Shown here piece by piece: positions 34,604-44,030 of a stretch of 64,000 nt of DNA (positions are counted from its first letter, which is position 1; each line of letters begins with the position of its first letter). A program made the position numbers and the translations under genes. The stretch is from Marinobacter sp. S6332 (GTDB lineage: Bacteria; Pseudomonadota; Gammaproteobacteria; Pseudomonadales; Oleiphilaceae). The stretch is from the NCBI RefSeq assembly GCF_023016045.1, contig NZ_JALKAP010000002.1, positions 62,001 to 126,000 on the forward strand, in the 5' to 3' direction. The notes beneath the pieces are model-generated. The model ran no database searches. It worked only from the letters and a program-made list of their open reading frames with translations, and was not told where the DNA came from.

Positions 34604-35337
34604 GCTGACTCCTCCCCAGCAGGTTCATCATCCGGTTTATTCTCAAGCCAGAAAAAACCAACCACACCCCCAGCAAGGGCTCCGGCAACCACATGGGTAT
34701 TTGCTGGCAGCCACTTCCAAGCTGCCAAAGAAGCCAGTGCAGCAAGTACCCAAGCAACCAATACACGAGGGTTTTTCTTACCGCCTAGCGCCATCGCCAA
34801 CAAAAAGCAGCCTAGTACCATGTCCATCCCGAGGCTTTTGGGGTTCTGTAACAAGCCACCGAAATACACCCCGAGCCAAGTACCCACAATCCATGCCAGC
34901 CACAGCACAAGACCCCCACCAAGAATCACTTCAAGGTTACGCCTACCGCTTTGGTATTCCTGAGCAGACACCGCCCAATTGGCATCAGTGAGAAGTAACA
35001 GCACGCCATACCGTTTTGCAGGGGAAACGTCCTTTAGCATGGGGTACAAAGAGGCGCCCATCAGAAGGTGGCGGGAGTTGATAGCAAACACTACAACCAT
35101 TAAGGGGATAACAGACACTTCAGCTCCCCACATATCAATTGCAGCAAACTGCGACGCACCTGCAAATACTAGAGTGCTCATCAACAACGATTCGAGAGGC
35201 CCCAGCCCCTGCTGCACAGCCGCAAGACCGAAGGCAGCGCCGAATGCGACCACGAACAGGGATATAGGGAACATCCGAATAAGTTCGTAACGAACCTTTT
35301 CGGGCTGGAACTGATAGGAATATGACGCATTTTTCAT
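34600..35337 (-). CDS. azlC: AzlC family branched-chain amino acid exporter
   Basis: 245 residues, about seven hydrophobic segments. Family motifs: FPISLFVVAFGAAFGLAA near the N-terminus, STLVFAGASQFAAIDMWGA and the N-S-R-H-L-L-M-G-A-S-L run, followed by LLTDANWAV. Exports branched-chain amino acids together with AzlD. It is divergent from a leucine dehydrogenase gene 428 bp away, which supports a branched-chain amino acid theme here. Confidence 0.9.
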   Translation of the reverse strand: MKNASYSYQFQPEKVRYELIRMFPISLFVVAFGAAFGLAAVQQGLGPLESLLMSTLVFAGASQFAAIDMWGAEVSVIPLMVVVFAINSRHLLMGASLYPMLKDVSPAKRYGVLLLLTDANWAVSAQEYQSGRRNLEVILGGGLVLWLAWIVGTWLGVYFGGLLQNPKSLGMDMVLGCFLLAMALGGKKNPRVLVAWVLAALASLAAWKWLPANTHVVAGALAGGVVGFFWLENKPDDEPAGEESA

Positions 35338-35765
35338 CTACGCAAGCTAAGGAAATTTTACCGGCACGCGTATCAGTAGTTTCCACATGCGTGAGTTATT
35401 GATCTATCAACAAGTTTTGCAAATGCAACTAATATTCAAACAGCGATAACAGTGGAGCGGGCAGGTTTTACAATTGACCTCTACGGTTACAGCGATTAAT
35501 TTACGTCTAGCTCGGCCCCGTTAGGGCTACCCCCTTCGGAAAACCCGAGCACCTGAAATCAAAACGCTGGCCAAAAGCCGGACGACAAAAACAACATTGC
35601 CAGTGACGCCGAGATCCGGCCAACTGGAGAGGATTTCAAAATGCCTATAGCAGCTCACCTTCAGGGCGTCTTGTGCCGTGCACAATTGTTCCCGTCTGTT
35701 AAGATAAACACCTTTGATTTCCGTAGGATAACGCCCACATGGGCCAAGGAAGCGAGGTGATCCCC
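35338..35765. other. Intergenic region between azlC and leucine dehydrogenase
   Basis: 428 bp between divergent genes; promoters for both must lie here. No convincing hexamer pair, small gene or known riboswitch was found. GCTCGG near 35511 can pair with CCGAGC near 35546 around a GC-rich interior, a weak hint of RNA structure. The part at 35400-35500 is AT-rich. Confidence 0.5.
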
Positions 35766-36866
35766 ATGTCTGTATTCAGCCATCCCGAGTTTGATAACCA
35801 CGAACACCTGTCGTTTTTCTGCGACCCTGAAACCGGGCTTAGAGCCATTGTTGCCATACACAACACCTCTCGCGGGCCAGCCCTTGGCGGTTGCAGGATG
35901 TTTCCGTATGCCAGCGATGAAGAAGCCCTGCGCGATGTGCTTCGCCTATCGCGGGGTATGACTTATAAATCGGCACTGGCCAACCTTGATCTTGGCGGGG
36001 GCAAATCGGTCATCATTGGCGACCCGCGCAAGCAAAAAAGCGAGGCTTTGCTGGAAGCGATGGGGAAACATCTGGAAGGACTCGGAGGACAGTACATTGC
36101 CGCCGAAGATTCCGGTACCAGCGTGCCAGACCTAAAAGTGATGGGGCGCCATACCAAACACGTTGCGGGAATTGTTGAACACACAGGTTTTGATGGCCGC
36201 CCGAGCAATGGCGACCCCTCCCCGACAACCGCTTATGGCACGTTTGTTGGCCTCAAAGCGGCGGTTAAGCACAAGCTAGGCCGCGAGAACCTCACCGGTT
36301 TGAAAGTTGCCATTCAAGGCGTAGGCAACGTGGGCTACCGTTTGGCTCAGCACCTGAGCGAAGCTGGCGCAGAACTTTGGGTGTACGACATCCATCAGGA
36401 GAACATGCAGCGGGCGGTAGATGAGCTGGGCGCTCATGCGGCTTCGGGCGAGGACATTCTGTTCCTACCGGTAGACGTAGTCGCACCTTGCGCTATGGGT
36501 GCTGTGCTGAACGACGAAAGTATTCCCCGCCTGAAAGCGACAGTGATTGCAGGTGCGGCAAATAACCTCCTACAGCGCCCGGATCACGATCAGGCACTCA
36601 AAGACCGGGACATACTCTATGCACCGGATTTCGTGATCAACGCCGGTGGCATCATCGATGTGTTCTACGAGCGTACAGGGGGCTCTCCTGAAGAAGTGCG
36701 CGCTCACGTCGAGGGCATTGGTCAGACTCTTGCGGAGATCTTTACCCGCTCAGATAGCAGCGGTATCCCAACCGGTGCAGTTGCCAATACGCTCGCTGAA
36801 GAACGCTTTCGTAAACGCACAGGCGTAGCTCAGGCTGCACGCGAACAGCTTGCCAGCGCGGAGTAA
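35766..36866 (+). CDS. Leucine (Glu/Leu/Phe/Val-type) dehydrogenase
   Basis: 366 residues. Start set at the ATG 35766, with GAGGTGA 5-6 bp upstream; the longer frame adds nine residues lacking family similarity. NAD-dependent oxidative deamination of branched-chain amino acids to 2-oxo acids. The glycine-rich [13 protein letters not shown], the two lysines in [20 protein letters not shown], and the NAD motif [15 protein letters not shown] are present. The C-terminus has [14 protein letters not shown]. Placed between the AzlCD exporter and a LeuT-type transporter. Confidence 0.92.
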   Translation: MSVFSHPEFDNHEHLSFFCDPETGLRAIVAIHNTSRGPALGGCRMFPYASDEEALRDVLRLSRGMTYKSALANLDLGGGKSVIIGDPRKQKSEALLEAMGKHLEGLGGQYIAAEDSGTSVPDLKVMGRHTKHVAGIVEHTGFDGRPSNGDPSPTTAYGTFVGLKAAVKHKLGRENLTGLKVAIQGVGNVGYRLAQHLSEAGAELWVYDIHQENMQRAVDELGAHAASGEDILFLPVDVVAPCAMGAVLNDESIPRLKATVIAGAANNLLQRPDHDQALKDRDILYAPDFVINAGGIIDVFYERTGGSPEEVRAHVEGIGQTLAEIFTRSDSSGIPTGAVANTLAEERFRKRTGVAQAAREQLASAE

Positions 36867-36883
36867 TTAAAGACATTTGCTTT

Positions 36884-36912
36884 GCGGGGCCTCGAGTAAC
36901 TCAGGACCCCGC
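36884..36912 (+). terminator. Hairpin between leucine dehydrogenase and transporter genes
   Basis: GCGGGG (36884-36889) pairs with CCCCGC (36907-36912), extended by CCT/AGG inside. No T-run follows, so it could reduce readthrough or stabilise the upstream mRNA. Confidence 0.4.
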
Positions 36913-36950
36913 GCTTCCAAACAAAAACAAGTATCTAGCAGGAGACAATC

Positions 36951-38360
36951 ATGTCGGAATCAAATGCGCCTATCACAGGGGCAATGGAAGGTTCTAACGC
37001 AAACAGAGGACTTTGGTCTTCACGTTTTGCTTTTATTCTTGCCGCCACAGGCTCTGCCGTTGGCTTGGGTAACATCTGGAAATTCCCCTACGTCACCGGC
37101 GAAAATGGCGGCGGCGCTTTTGTGTTGGTTTATCTTCTTTGCATCGCCGCCATTGGTTTGCCCATCATGATGGCTGAAGTGCTGATTGGTCGCCGCGGCG
37201 GGAGAAGTCCGGTTAATAGTCTTAGGCAGATTACCAAGCATCAGAATCTCAACCCGTCCTGGCGATTGGTCGGCGCAATCGGTGTGATCGCTGGCTTCTT
37301 GATTCTGTCGTTTTACTCGGTCATTGGTGGCTGGGCAGTTTCTTACGTAGGTACCGCGGCCACTGGGCAATTCACCGGCCAGTCTGCTGATGCCATTGGA
37401 GCAATTTTCTCTGACCTGCTCGCAGACCCAGCCACCTTGTTGATGTGGCACACCCTGTTTATGGCGCTGGTCATGCTTGTGGTGGCAAAGGGTGTTCGTG
37501 CCGGGCTTGAACGTGCTGTGAGTATACTAATGCCAGCCCTATTTCTTTTGCTGCTCGCGGTTGTGGGCTATGCCATGACTACCGGTGAGTTCGGGCGGGC
37601 TGTATCTTTCCTGTTTCAACCGGACTTCTCCAAACTCACTACCGCTGGCGTTCTGGTAGCTCTTGGCCATGCATTCTTCACCCTTAGCCTCGGCATGGCA
37701 GTAATGATGGCCTACGGCTCTTACCTGCCAAAGAACATTTCCATCGCCAAAACATCTATTGCTGTGTGCGTTATCGACACGGGCGTGGCGCTGCTGGCTG
37801 GTTTAGCTATTTTCCCGATTGTCTTCGCTAACGGTCTTGAGCCGGGTGCAGGTCCGGGCCTAATCTTCCAGACCCTACCTTTGGCGTTTGGTCAAATGCC
37901 AATGGGCAGCCTGTTCGGGACCTTGTTTTTCATACTGTTGATCTTTGCAGCTTGGACCTCCGGCATTTCCCTACTGGAGCCCATTGTTGAGTGGCTGGAA
38001 GAACAAAAAGGTATGACCCGCATCACCAGCACCTTGGGTGCTGGCTTTGTATGCTGGGCTCTGGGTATTGCATCGATTCTTTCCCTGAACCTGTGGTCAG
38101 GCTTTGCACCACTGGGATGGATAGGCATGCTTGAAGGTAAAACCATCTTTGACCTGCTGGACTTCTTTACCGCCAACATCATGTTGCCTTTGGGCGGCTT
38201 GCTGGTTGCGATATTTGCTGGCTGGATTATGTCTCGCAAAGCCATGGAGGAAGAACTGGCACTTTCGAAGCCCATGTTCAATCTGTGGTTTGTCACCGTG
38301 CGTTTCATTACGCCGGTGGCTGTGGGAACTGTGTTTGTTTACAACCTTGTGGGGGCGTAA
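36951..38360 (+). CDS. Sodium-dependent amino acid transporter (NSS/SNF family)
   Basis: 469 residues, 11-12 membrane segments, LeuT-like. The first segment carries the sodium/substrate site FILAATGSAVGLGNIWKFPYVTGENGGGAF. GGAG lies 8 bp before the ATG. The order after leucine dehydrogenase suggests uptake of a branched-chain or similar hydrophobic amino acid that is then deaminated, but substrate is inferred from context only. Confidence 0.9.
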   Translation: MSESNAPITGAMEGSNANRGLWSSRFAFILAATGSAVGLGNIWKFPYVTGENGGGAFVLVYLLCIAAIGLPIMMAEVLIGRRGGRSPVNSLRQITKHQNLNPSWRLVGAIGVIAGFLILSFYSVIGGWAVSYVGTAATGQFTGQSADAIGAIFSDLLADPATLLMWHTLFMALVMLVVAKGVRAGLERAVSILMPALFLLLLAVVGYAMTTGEFGRAVSFLFQPDFSKLTTAGVLVALGHAFFTLSLGMAVMMAYGSYLPKNISIAKTSIAVCVIDTGVALLAGLAIFPIVFANGLEPGAGPGLIFQTLPLAFGQMPMGSLFGTLFFILLIFAAWTSGISLLEPIVEWLEEQKGMTRITSTLGAGFVCWALGIASILSLNLWSGFAPLGWIGMLEGKTIFDLLDFFTANIMLPLGGLLVAIFAGWIMSRKAMEEELALSKPMFNLWFVTVRFITPVAVGTVFVYNLVGA

Positions 38361-38366
38361 GCAAGC

Positions 38367-39269
38367 CTATAGCTGATCGAGGGAGGCCTTTAGGGTCTCC
38401 CCGATTCTTGCATTCAGCTTCAAATCCGCTAAATCTTCCGCACGCGTTCTACCCAAATTAAGCGTCGCAATCGGCTTACCGAATTCTCTGGCGTACCGGC
38501 AAAAGCGAAAACCCGAGAAAACCATTAGTGACGAACCAATTACCAGCAAGCCATCACTCGCCTTGAGCGCATCCAGCGCTAAATCTACTCTTTGCTTGGG
38601 TACATAGTCCCCGAAAAACACGACGTCCGGCTTCAGTATTCCTGAGCATTGGGGGCAGTCTGCAAGCTTGAACCCTGAGAAATCCACGTTCAAATCCGCG
38701 TCCCCATCCGGAGCCGTCTCCGCTTTGTATTTCTGAAAAGCCGGATTAAGATCCGCGCAACGCTCGTGAACCTCGTCCCGGCGGCACCTGTAACCACAAC
38801 TCATGCACAACACTTCATCCGCACGGCCATGCAGATCACTTACACCTTGTGTGCCGGCTTTTTGATGCAAGCGATCCACATTCTGGGTGACCACCAGGCT
38901 GGAGTGTTTGCGCAATTCCAATTCAGCGATATGAAAGTGGGAGGGGTTGGGCTTTGCATTGCGGATCACAGGCCAGCCGATCAAACTACGGCCCCAGTAA
39001 CGCTGACGGGTTTCATAATTGTCCATGAACTCGCGGTGTTGAACCGGTTGCTTGCGCTTCCAGGCGCCTTCGCCATCACGGTAGTCGGGAATGCCAGAGT
39101 CTGTACTTACACCCGCACCGGTTAGGATCATCAGTTTTGGATAGCGGTGAATAAAGTCCGCCAAAAGTTCACCCGCCTGTTCCGGTGCATGCAAAACCGG
39201 CGGCTTGTCCAGCTCCGGCAGGCGCTGGTTTGAGCTGAAGGGGCGAGTTCGGTGGGTTGTCACTGGCAT
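38367..39269 (-). CDS. Sir2 family NAD-dependent protein deacylase
   Basis: 300 residues. Class II (SIRT4-like) sirtuin rather than CobB: MILTGAGVSTDSGIPDYRDGEGAW, then TQNVDRLHQKAG with the catalytic DLHGR, and the zinc pair LCMSCGYRC with DCPQCSGILKPDVVFFGD. The C-terminal half has GLLVIGSSLMVFSGFRF. An extra about 40 residues precede the Rossmann core. GGAG lies 7 bp upstream of the ATG. Predicted cytosolic deacylase or lipoamidase; substrates unknown. Confidence 0.92.
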   Translation of the reverse strand: MPVTTHRTRPFSSNQRLPELDKPPVLHAPEQAGELLADFIHRYPKLMILTGAGVSTDSGIPDYRDGEGAWKRKQPVQHREFMDNYETRQRYWGRSLIGWPVIRNAKPNPSHFHIAELELRKHSSLVVTQNVDRLHQKAGTQGVSDLHGRADEVLCMSCGYRCRRDEVHERCADLNPAFQKYKAETAPDGDADLNVDFSGFKLADCPQCSGILKPDVVFFGDYVPKQRVDLALDALKASDGLLVIGSSLMVFSGFRFCRYAREFGKPIATLNLGRTRAEDLADLKLNARIGETLKASLDQL

Positions 39270-39298
39270 ACCGCTCTCCTTTACATTCGCCGGCTGAT

Positions 39299-40030
39299 TC
39301 AGCCCGGCTTGCGGGCCACGTATACGGTGTTGAAAGACTCTTTGTTCTGGAACGGGTTGTAGAAGCTAACCACGTGGCAAGCCACTTCGGTGAATACTTC
39401 TCGCAACACTTCCATGAATACGGAATCTTCGGCTTCATTGGACCACATGGCGAAGATACCACGAGGTTTGAGTTGCCGGGCCATGCGGCTAATGTTCTCG
39501 GTGGTGTAGAAGCTGGCGTTGGAGTCGTGCAGTAGAGCGCGGGGCGAGTGATCTATATCAAGCAAAATGGCATCAAATTCTTTGCCGGGTGTTTGGGGGT
39601 CGAAACCTCCCGTTTCGGGTTCGGCTATGGCAAGATCGAAGAAGCTGCCGTGAATGTAGCGGCTGCGGGCATCGGCGTTGATGTCTGTACCGAGGGGAAC
39701 ATATTCTTGCTGGTGCCAGCGGATCACAGGTTCGAGGTATTCAACGATCAGTAGCTCTTCTACCCGTTGATGTTTGAGTGCGGCAACGGCTGTGTAGCCT
39801 AGCCCTAAACCACCAACAACTACGCTGAGGTTGTCGCCTTCGGTTTGGTTCAGCCCGAGGTCTGAGAGCGCGACTTCGGCGTCTACGAACATGCTGGACA
39901 TGAGAAATTCTTCGCCGAGTTTTACTTCGTAGATGTCTCGGTCACCCAATGCTGGGATACGCCGGCGCCGCAGTGTGATTTCGCCAATTTCGGAGGGTTG
40001 GCTATCAATTTGCTCGAACAGTCTTGCCAC
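39299..40030 (-). CDS. Spermidine synthase-like SAM-dependent methyltransferase-fold protein
   Basis: 243 residues from GTG 40030, with AAGAGG 7 bp upstream. The Rossmann-type motif SVVVGGLGLGYTAVAAL is at about residue 69, followed by an acidic residue in IVEYLEPVI and DAILLDIDHSP. This is the 'spermidine synthase' superfamily fold without the typical polyamine-site gatekeeping motif visible, so the substrate is open. It lies 29 bp downstream of the sirtuin start on the same strand, possibly cotranscribed. Confidence 0.75.
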   Translation of the reverse strand: MARLFEQIDSQPSEIGEITLRRRRIPALGDRDIYEVKLGEEFLMSSMFVDAEVALSDLGLNQTEGDNLSVVVGGLGLGYTAVAALKHQRVEELLIVEYLEPVIRWHQQEYVPLGTDINADARSRYIHGSFFDLAIAEPETGGFDPQTPGKEFDAILLDIDHSPRALLHDSNASFYTTENISRMARQLKPRGIFAMWSNEAEDSVFMEVLREVFTEVACHVVSFYNPFQNKESFNTVYVARKPG

Positions 40031-40091
40031 TGTGTTGCCTCTTTTTATCGTGACTGGGTGCTTGGCCTATTTAAGTCAACTTTGTGCTATC

Positions 40092-40194
40092 GCCGGTGGG
40101 TTGCCCCTCCCAAAAACCGCTGTAAATACATCCTTGTACGCTTGGCTCCGCCATCCATGGCTCCGCACATTTTTGGGAGGGGCAACCCACCGGC
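40092..40194 (+). repeat. Long palindromic element, copy D
   Basis: Arms 40092-40116 and 40170-40194 are perfect 25-bp inverted repeats; the outer GCCGGTGGG is shared with the arm of copy A. The 53-nt core matches the others through TGTAAATACATCCTTGTACGCTTGG, but its inner part holds GGCTCCGC twice in direct orientation around CATCCAT. It lies between two minus-strand genes. Confidence 0.9.
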
Positions 40195-40267
40195 TCTTTG
40201 ATCCACTCCCCTGTATTCTTGATCCGACATATAGTGCGAGGGGCGGGCCTCTCACCAGCTCTACCTT

Positions 40268-40831
40268 TTACTTCCCTGCATTCTCCGCCACATTAATGCA
40301 ACCAGTTAAAATCGTCCGCATTTTCTCTGCACCAAGCTTATTCATCAGCTCAATGTTTCGCGGTGGTATTCCATCCACATCTGGGTGGTTGTCGATCGCT
40401 GATTCCAAACTCGCTTCCCGCAACAGGTGGAGCATCGGGAACGGGGAACGGTTGGTGTAGTTCTCAGCAGCATCCGGTGCCGTGTCGGCAAACTGGTAGT
40501 CCGGGTGGAAGCTGGCGATCTGGTAGATGCCTTCCATATCCAGATAGGTCAACAACCCGTCCGCAGCGCCTAGAAACTCGTTGTAATCCGGAAAGTCCTG
40601 CAATACCTGAGGGTGAATCAGGAGGGTCGTTTCGATTTCCGGTTCATCGTCCAAGCGCAGTAGTTCGATTTGCAAGGACTGGAAAAGTGATTCTTCGTTG
40701 TCAGCGTCGGATACCACAAACCGAACCCGGTCCCGGACCAATTCTCGTTTGGCGAATGGGCATAAGTTATAACCTACAACAACGTCTTCGACCCATTTCC
40801 GGGTTGCCTGTATAACGGTACCTTCGTTCAC
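40268..40831 (-). CDS. DUF1415 family protein
   Basis: 187 residues from GTG 40831, with AGAGGA 7 bp upstream; the longer frame begins at TTG 40858. Matches DUF1415: WVEDVVVGYNLCPFAKRE near the N-terminus, then ETTLLIHPQVLQDFPDYNEFL, ASFHPDYQFADT and NRSPFPMLHLLRE. Function unknown; the CPFAKRE stretch recalls a metal or thiol site. The gene is flanked by palindromic elements D and E. Confidence 0.88.
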   Translation of the reverse strand: MNEGTVIQATRKWVEDVVVGYNLCPFAKRELVRDRVRFVVSDADNEESLFQSLQIELLRLDDEPEIETTLLIHPQVLQDFPDYNEFLGAADGLLTYLDMEGIYQIASFHPDYQFADTAPDAAENYTNRSPFPMLHLLREASLESAIDNHPDVDGIPPRNIELMNKLGAEKMRTILTGCINVAENAGK

Positions 40832-40879
40832 CTCAAGTTCCTCTTTTGGTTGATCCAAACTGCGAAGCTCAGGTCGGGT

Positions 40880-40980
40880 AGGCTGGCAGGGCTGTCCAAA
40901 AAATGTGCGGAGCCATGGATGGCGGAGCCAAGCTTACAAGGACGTATTCACAGCGTTTTTTTGGACAGCCCTGCCAGCCT
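40880..40980 (-). repeat. Long palindromic element, copy E
   Basis: Arms 40880-40903 and 40957-40980 are perfect 24-bp inverted repeats. The 53-nt core is in reverse orientation, belongs to the same subtype as copy D (direct GGCTCCGC pair) and differs from it at about four positions. It lies between the DUF1415 start and the ybiT stop. Confidence 0.9.
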
Positions 40981-41006
40981 GCCCAGCCCCAAAGTATCAG
41001 TAAGGC

Positions 41007-42593
41007 TTAAACATACCCCTGACTACGAAGGTAATCATCATAAGTCCCGCTAAAGTCAGTAATCCCCTCAGGCGTAACCTCAATAATCCGAGTCGCCAAG
41101 GAAGACACAAACTCCCGATCGTGACTCACAAAAATCAAGGTACCGGGATAGTTCTCCAGCGCCAGGTTCAGCGCCTCGATGGACTCCATATCCAAGTGGT
41201 TGGTGGGCTCATCCAGCAGCATCACATTGGGCTTTTGCAGAATGAGCTTGCCGAACAGCATGCGCCCCTGCTCACCACCGGAAATGACTCGCACCGATTT
41301 GCCAATGTCATCACCGGAGAACAACATACGCCCAAGTGTACCGCGAACCAGCTGCTCACCGCCTGTAGTCCACTGTGCCATCCAGTCTGAAAGAGTATCG
41401 TCTGCGGCGAAGTCGTCTGTATGATCCTGAGCGTAGTAGCCAACTTCCGCGCTGTCCGTCCATTTAACCTCACCGCTATCTGGCTCATAGGCTCCCGCTA
41501 AACACTGCAGTAACGTGGTTTTTCCAATACCGTTAGGGCCAATCACGGCCACGCGCTCACCGGCTTCAACCTGCAAGTTCAGTTTGTTGAACAACACGTT
41601 CCCATCAAAACCCTTAGTCAAATCCCGAACGGTTACCGCTTGGCGATGCAACTTTTTACCCTGTTCAAACCGGATAAACGGGCTAACGCGGCTGGATGGC
41701 TTTACTTCATCCAACTGGATTTTGTCGATTTGGCGGGCACGGGAGGTGGCCTGTTTTGCTTTCGAGGCGTTGGCTGAGAAGCGGCTAACAAATTGCTGCA
41801 GTTCTGCAATTTGGGCTTTTTTCTTGGCATTGTCCGAGAGCATGCGCTCGCGAGCCTGAGTGGCTGCCGTCATGTACTCATCGTAGTTGCCCGGGAACAG
41901 CCTTAACTCGCCGTAATCCAGATCAGCCATGTGGGTGCACACGCTGTTTAGAAAGTGGCGGTCGTGGGAAATGATGATCATGGTGCTGCTGCGGGCCACC
42001 AGAATGTTTTCCAACCAACGGATGGTGTTAATGTCCAAGTGGTTGGTGGGCTCATCAAGTAATAATACGTCTGGGTCCGAAAACAGTGCCTGTGCCAACA
42101 GAACCCGCAACTTCCAGCCCGGGGCTAGGTTGCTCATTGGCCCATCATGCTGCTCAAGAGGAATATCCAGCCCCAAAAGCAGTTCACCCGCGCGAGATTC
42201 AGCGGTGTAGCCGTCCATCTCGGCAAACTGTACCTCGAGATCTGCCACCGCCATACCGTCTTCTTCGCTCATCTCAGCGAGTGAGTAGATGCGGTCACGC
42301 TCTTTTTTAACGTTCCACAACTCTTCATGGCCCATAATGACGGTATCCATGACGGAGCAGGTCTCATAGGCAAATTGGTCTTGCCTCAGCTTACCCAAGC
42401 GAACGTTTGGCTCTAGCATAACCTGCCCCGCAGACGGCTCCAGATCGCCACCAAGGATTTTCATTAGGGTGGATTTGCCACAGCCGTTAGCCCCGATCAG
42501 GCCATAGCGATTACCGTTACCGAATTTGGCAGAAACGTTTTCAAACAGGGGTTTAGCCCCGAATTGCATGGTGATATTGGCAGTAGAGATCAA
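41007..42593 (-). CDS. ybiT: ABC-F family ATPase YbiT
   Basis: 528 residues from TTG 42593; E. coli YbiT (about 530 aa) starts at the equivalent place and AGG lies 8 bp upstream. Two ATPase domains: Walker [10 protein letters not shown] (about residue 36) and GPNGIGKTT (about 345), Walker [12 protein letters not shown] in both, signature-type SNLAPGWK and ISGGEQGR. The linker has [23 protein letters not shown] proteins act on the ribosome; YbiT affects translation elongation on difficult sequences. Similarity to E. coli YbiT is high throughout. Confidence 0.95.
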   Translation of the reverse strand: MISTANITMQFGAKPLFENVSAKFGNGNRYGLIGANGCGKSTLMKILGGDLEPSAGQVMLEPNVRLGKLRQDQFAYETCSVMDTVIMGHEELWNVKKERDRIYSLAEMSEEDGMAVADLEVQFAEMDGYTAESRAGELLLGLDIPLEQHDGPMSNLAPGWKLRVLLAQALFSDPDVLLLDEPTNHLDINTIRWLENILVARSSTMIIISHDRHFLNSVCTHMADLDYGELRLFPGNYDEYMTAATQARERMLSDNAKKKAQIAELQQFVSRFSANASKAKQATSRARQIDKIQLDEVKPSSRVSPFIRFEQGKKLHRQAVTVRDLTKGFDGNVLFNKLNLQVEAGERVAVIGPNGIGKTTLLQCLAGAYEPDSGEVKWTDSAEVGYYAQDHTDDFAADDTLSDWMAQWTTGGEQLVRGTLGRMLFSGDDIGKSVRVISGGEQGRMLFGKLILQKPNVMLLDEPTNHLDMESIEALNLALENYPGTLIFVSHDREFVSSLATRIIEVTPEGITDFSGTYDDYLRSQGYV

Positions 42594-42776
42594 GAAACAA
42601 ACCTATAGATGTGAGGGCCAGCGCCGCGCCGGCTAAAGAAAGCGGGCATTGTACAGGTTTGCAGTGGCAACTGTGAGGCCGCAGAAACACCCATAAAAAG
42701 GGCTTGCCTCAGGCGATGGGTACGGGCAGCATTCGTTCTCTGAGGTACACCTACATTTTATTTAAGGACAATTTTC

Positions 42777-43055
42777 ATGACTCAAGCAACCGCACGCCAC
42801 ATTCTGGTAGACAGTGAAGAAAAGTGTGAAGAGCTAAAGAAAGAAATCGAAGGCGGTAAAGACTTTGCTGAAGTTGCAAAGCAGCACTCCTCCTGTCCGT
42901 CTGGTCGTAACGGTGGCGATCTGGGCTCATTCGGCCCTGGCCAGATGGTTCCAGAGTTCGACAAAGTCGTCTTCAGCGGTGAGATCAATAAGGTTCTCGG
43001 GCCGGTAAAGACCCAGTTCGGATATCACCTGCTAGAAGTGACTAGCCGCGGCTAA
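42777..43055 (+). CDS. ppiC: Parvulin-type peptidyl-prolyl isomerase PpiC
   Basis: 92 residues, the length of E. coli PpiC (93). Starts MTQATARHILVDSEEKCEEL, with the rotamase domain running through HSSCPSGRNGGDLGSFGPGQMVPEFDKVVF and FGYHLLEVTSR. No signal peptide, so cytosolic. Stand-alone gene with its own terminator hairpin. Confidence 0.95.
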   Translation: MTQATARHILVDSEEKCEELKKEIEGGKDFAEVAKQHSSCPSGRNGGDLGSFGPGQMVPEFDKVVFSGEINKVLGPVKTQFGYHLLEVTSRG

Positions 43056-43081
43056 AAAACTGCCTAGCGCTGTGATGTATC

Positions 43082-43112
43082 GATAGGCTCCTGAATCAAT
43101 CAGGAGCCTATC
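43082..43112. terminator. Bidirectional terminator hairpin
   Basis: GATAGGCTCCTGA pairs perfectly with TCAGGAGCCTATC (13 bp, 5-nt loop) between the convergent ppiC and DUF2059 genes. T-tracts are short on both sides. Confidence 0.75.
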
Positions 43113-43143
43113 TCCACCCAATCAAAGCGATGTTGGGTATTCC

Positions 43144-43962
43144 TTACTTTTGCGGAGCGAGGAAGCGCACCATCTGATTGCCGATGGATTCGTTTGGATC
43201 GGTAATGGCCTGCTGAATGCTTCGAGTGACACTTTTCGTAAATGCCGACCCCGGGCCACTTTCTAGAAAGTCTATGTACAGCTTCATTTCCTGATTGCTG
43301 ATTTTTTCGTATGTATGCAGATAGCTGTCATACACCTGTTGCTCCACAACACCGCGGATAGTGCCGCGCTGGCTCTCGAATTTCTGTTTCAGCTCATCGT
43401 AGTTTGCCGAATCGTTACGAAAGGCAGCCATGGCTGTTGCCAGCCCAAGTTGCACTGCAATGGTAGTGTCAACCGCACTTTCAGTAGCACGAGCCGCACG
43501 GTCGAACCGCGCGAACATCTGGGCACGCCCCGTCCCCTTGTACTTACTATTCAGTTCCGGAGCCTTGGCTCGAATCTGTTTCCACACTGCCGGGTCTGAT
43601 GCAGCAATTTCCACCGCCGAGATTTTTCGGGCGACGAGTGTCGCATACCAACCCTCTACGTCTTCAAGCTGCTTACCAGAGAGATCGCGCTCCAGGTTGT
43701 TCACAATTTGCTGCTCTATATCCGCAGCACGAAAACTGTTACTCACAACATACCCAATGGTGTCTGCAACCATAGGCGGCAACTGCTGGCTGCGCTTCAG
43801 GCCTTCACGAATGCCTTCACTCATCATAGCGGGGTAGCGATCAACAATGTCGTCGATAGGCGATGCCGACAGAACCTGCTGAGCACTGGGTGCCGCCATG
43901 GCGGGACCAGCCAGAAACAAGCCGGTGACTAAAAGAGGTTTAACTAGGGTACTAAGCTTCAT
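43144..43962 (-). CDS. DUF2059 family exported protein
   Basis: 272 residues from the ATG at 43962, with AGGATGA upstream; the longer frame lacks a signal. The signal peptide is about 23 residues, ending GPAMAA. The rest is helical with no cysteine pair; the final part EMKLYIDFLESGPGSAFTKSV matches the conserved DUF2059 core, in which a short helix hairpin is repeated. Predicted periplasmic; function unknown. Confidence 0.8.
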   Translation of the reverse strand: MKLSTLVKPLLVTGLFLAGPAMAAPSAQQVLSASPIDDIVDRYPAMMSEGIREGLKRSQQLPPMVADTIGYVVSNSFRAADIEQQIVNNLERDLSGKQLEDVEGWYATLVARKISAVEIAASDPAVWKQIRAKAPELNSKYKGTGRAQMFARFDRAARATESAVDTTIAVQLGLATAMAAFRNDSANYDELKQKFESQRGTIRGVVEQQVYDSYLHTYEKISNQEMKLYIDFLESGPGSAFTKSVTRSIQQAITDPNESIGNQMVRFLAPQK

Positions 43963-44030
43963 TTCACTATCATCCTGTTTGATGGATGCAGCGTTTATGA
44001 CACGCGCACCCTCCCCTGAGCAAGTAATCC

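Noticed and set aside
35500..35560. Riboswitch before leucine dehydrogenase
   Set aside because: Only one weak pairing region; no known aptamer pattern could be matched.
11013..40980. Palindromes as integron attC sites or ordinary terminators
   Set aside because: No integrase gene or typical R/L boxes; T-tracts are missing and copy C lies between divergent genes.
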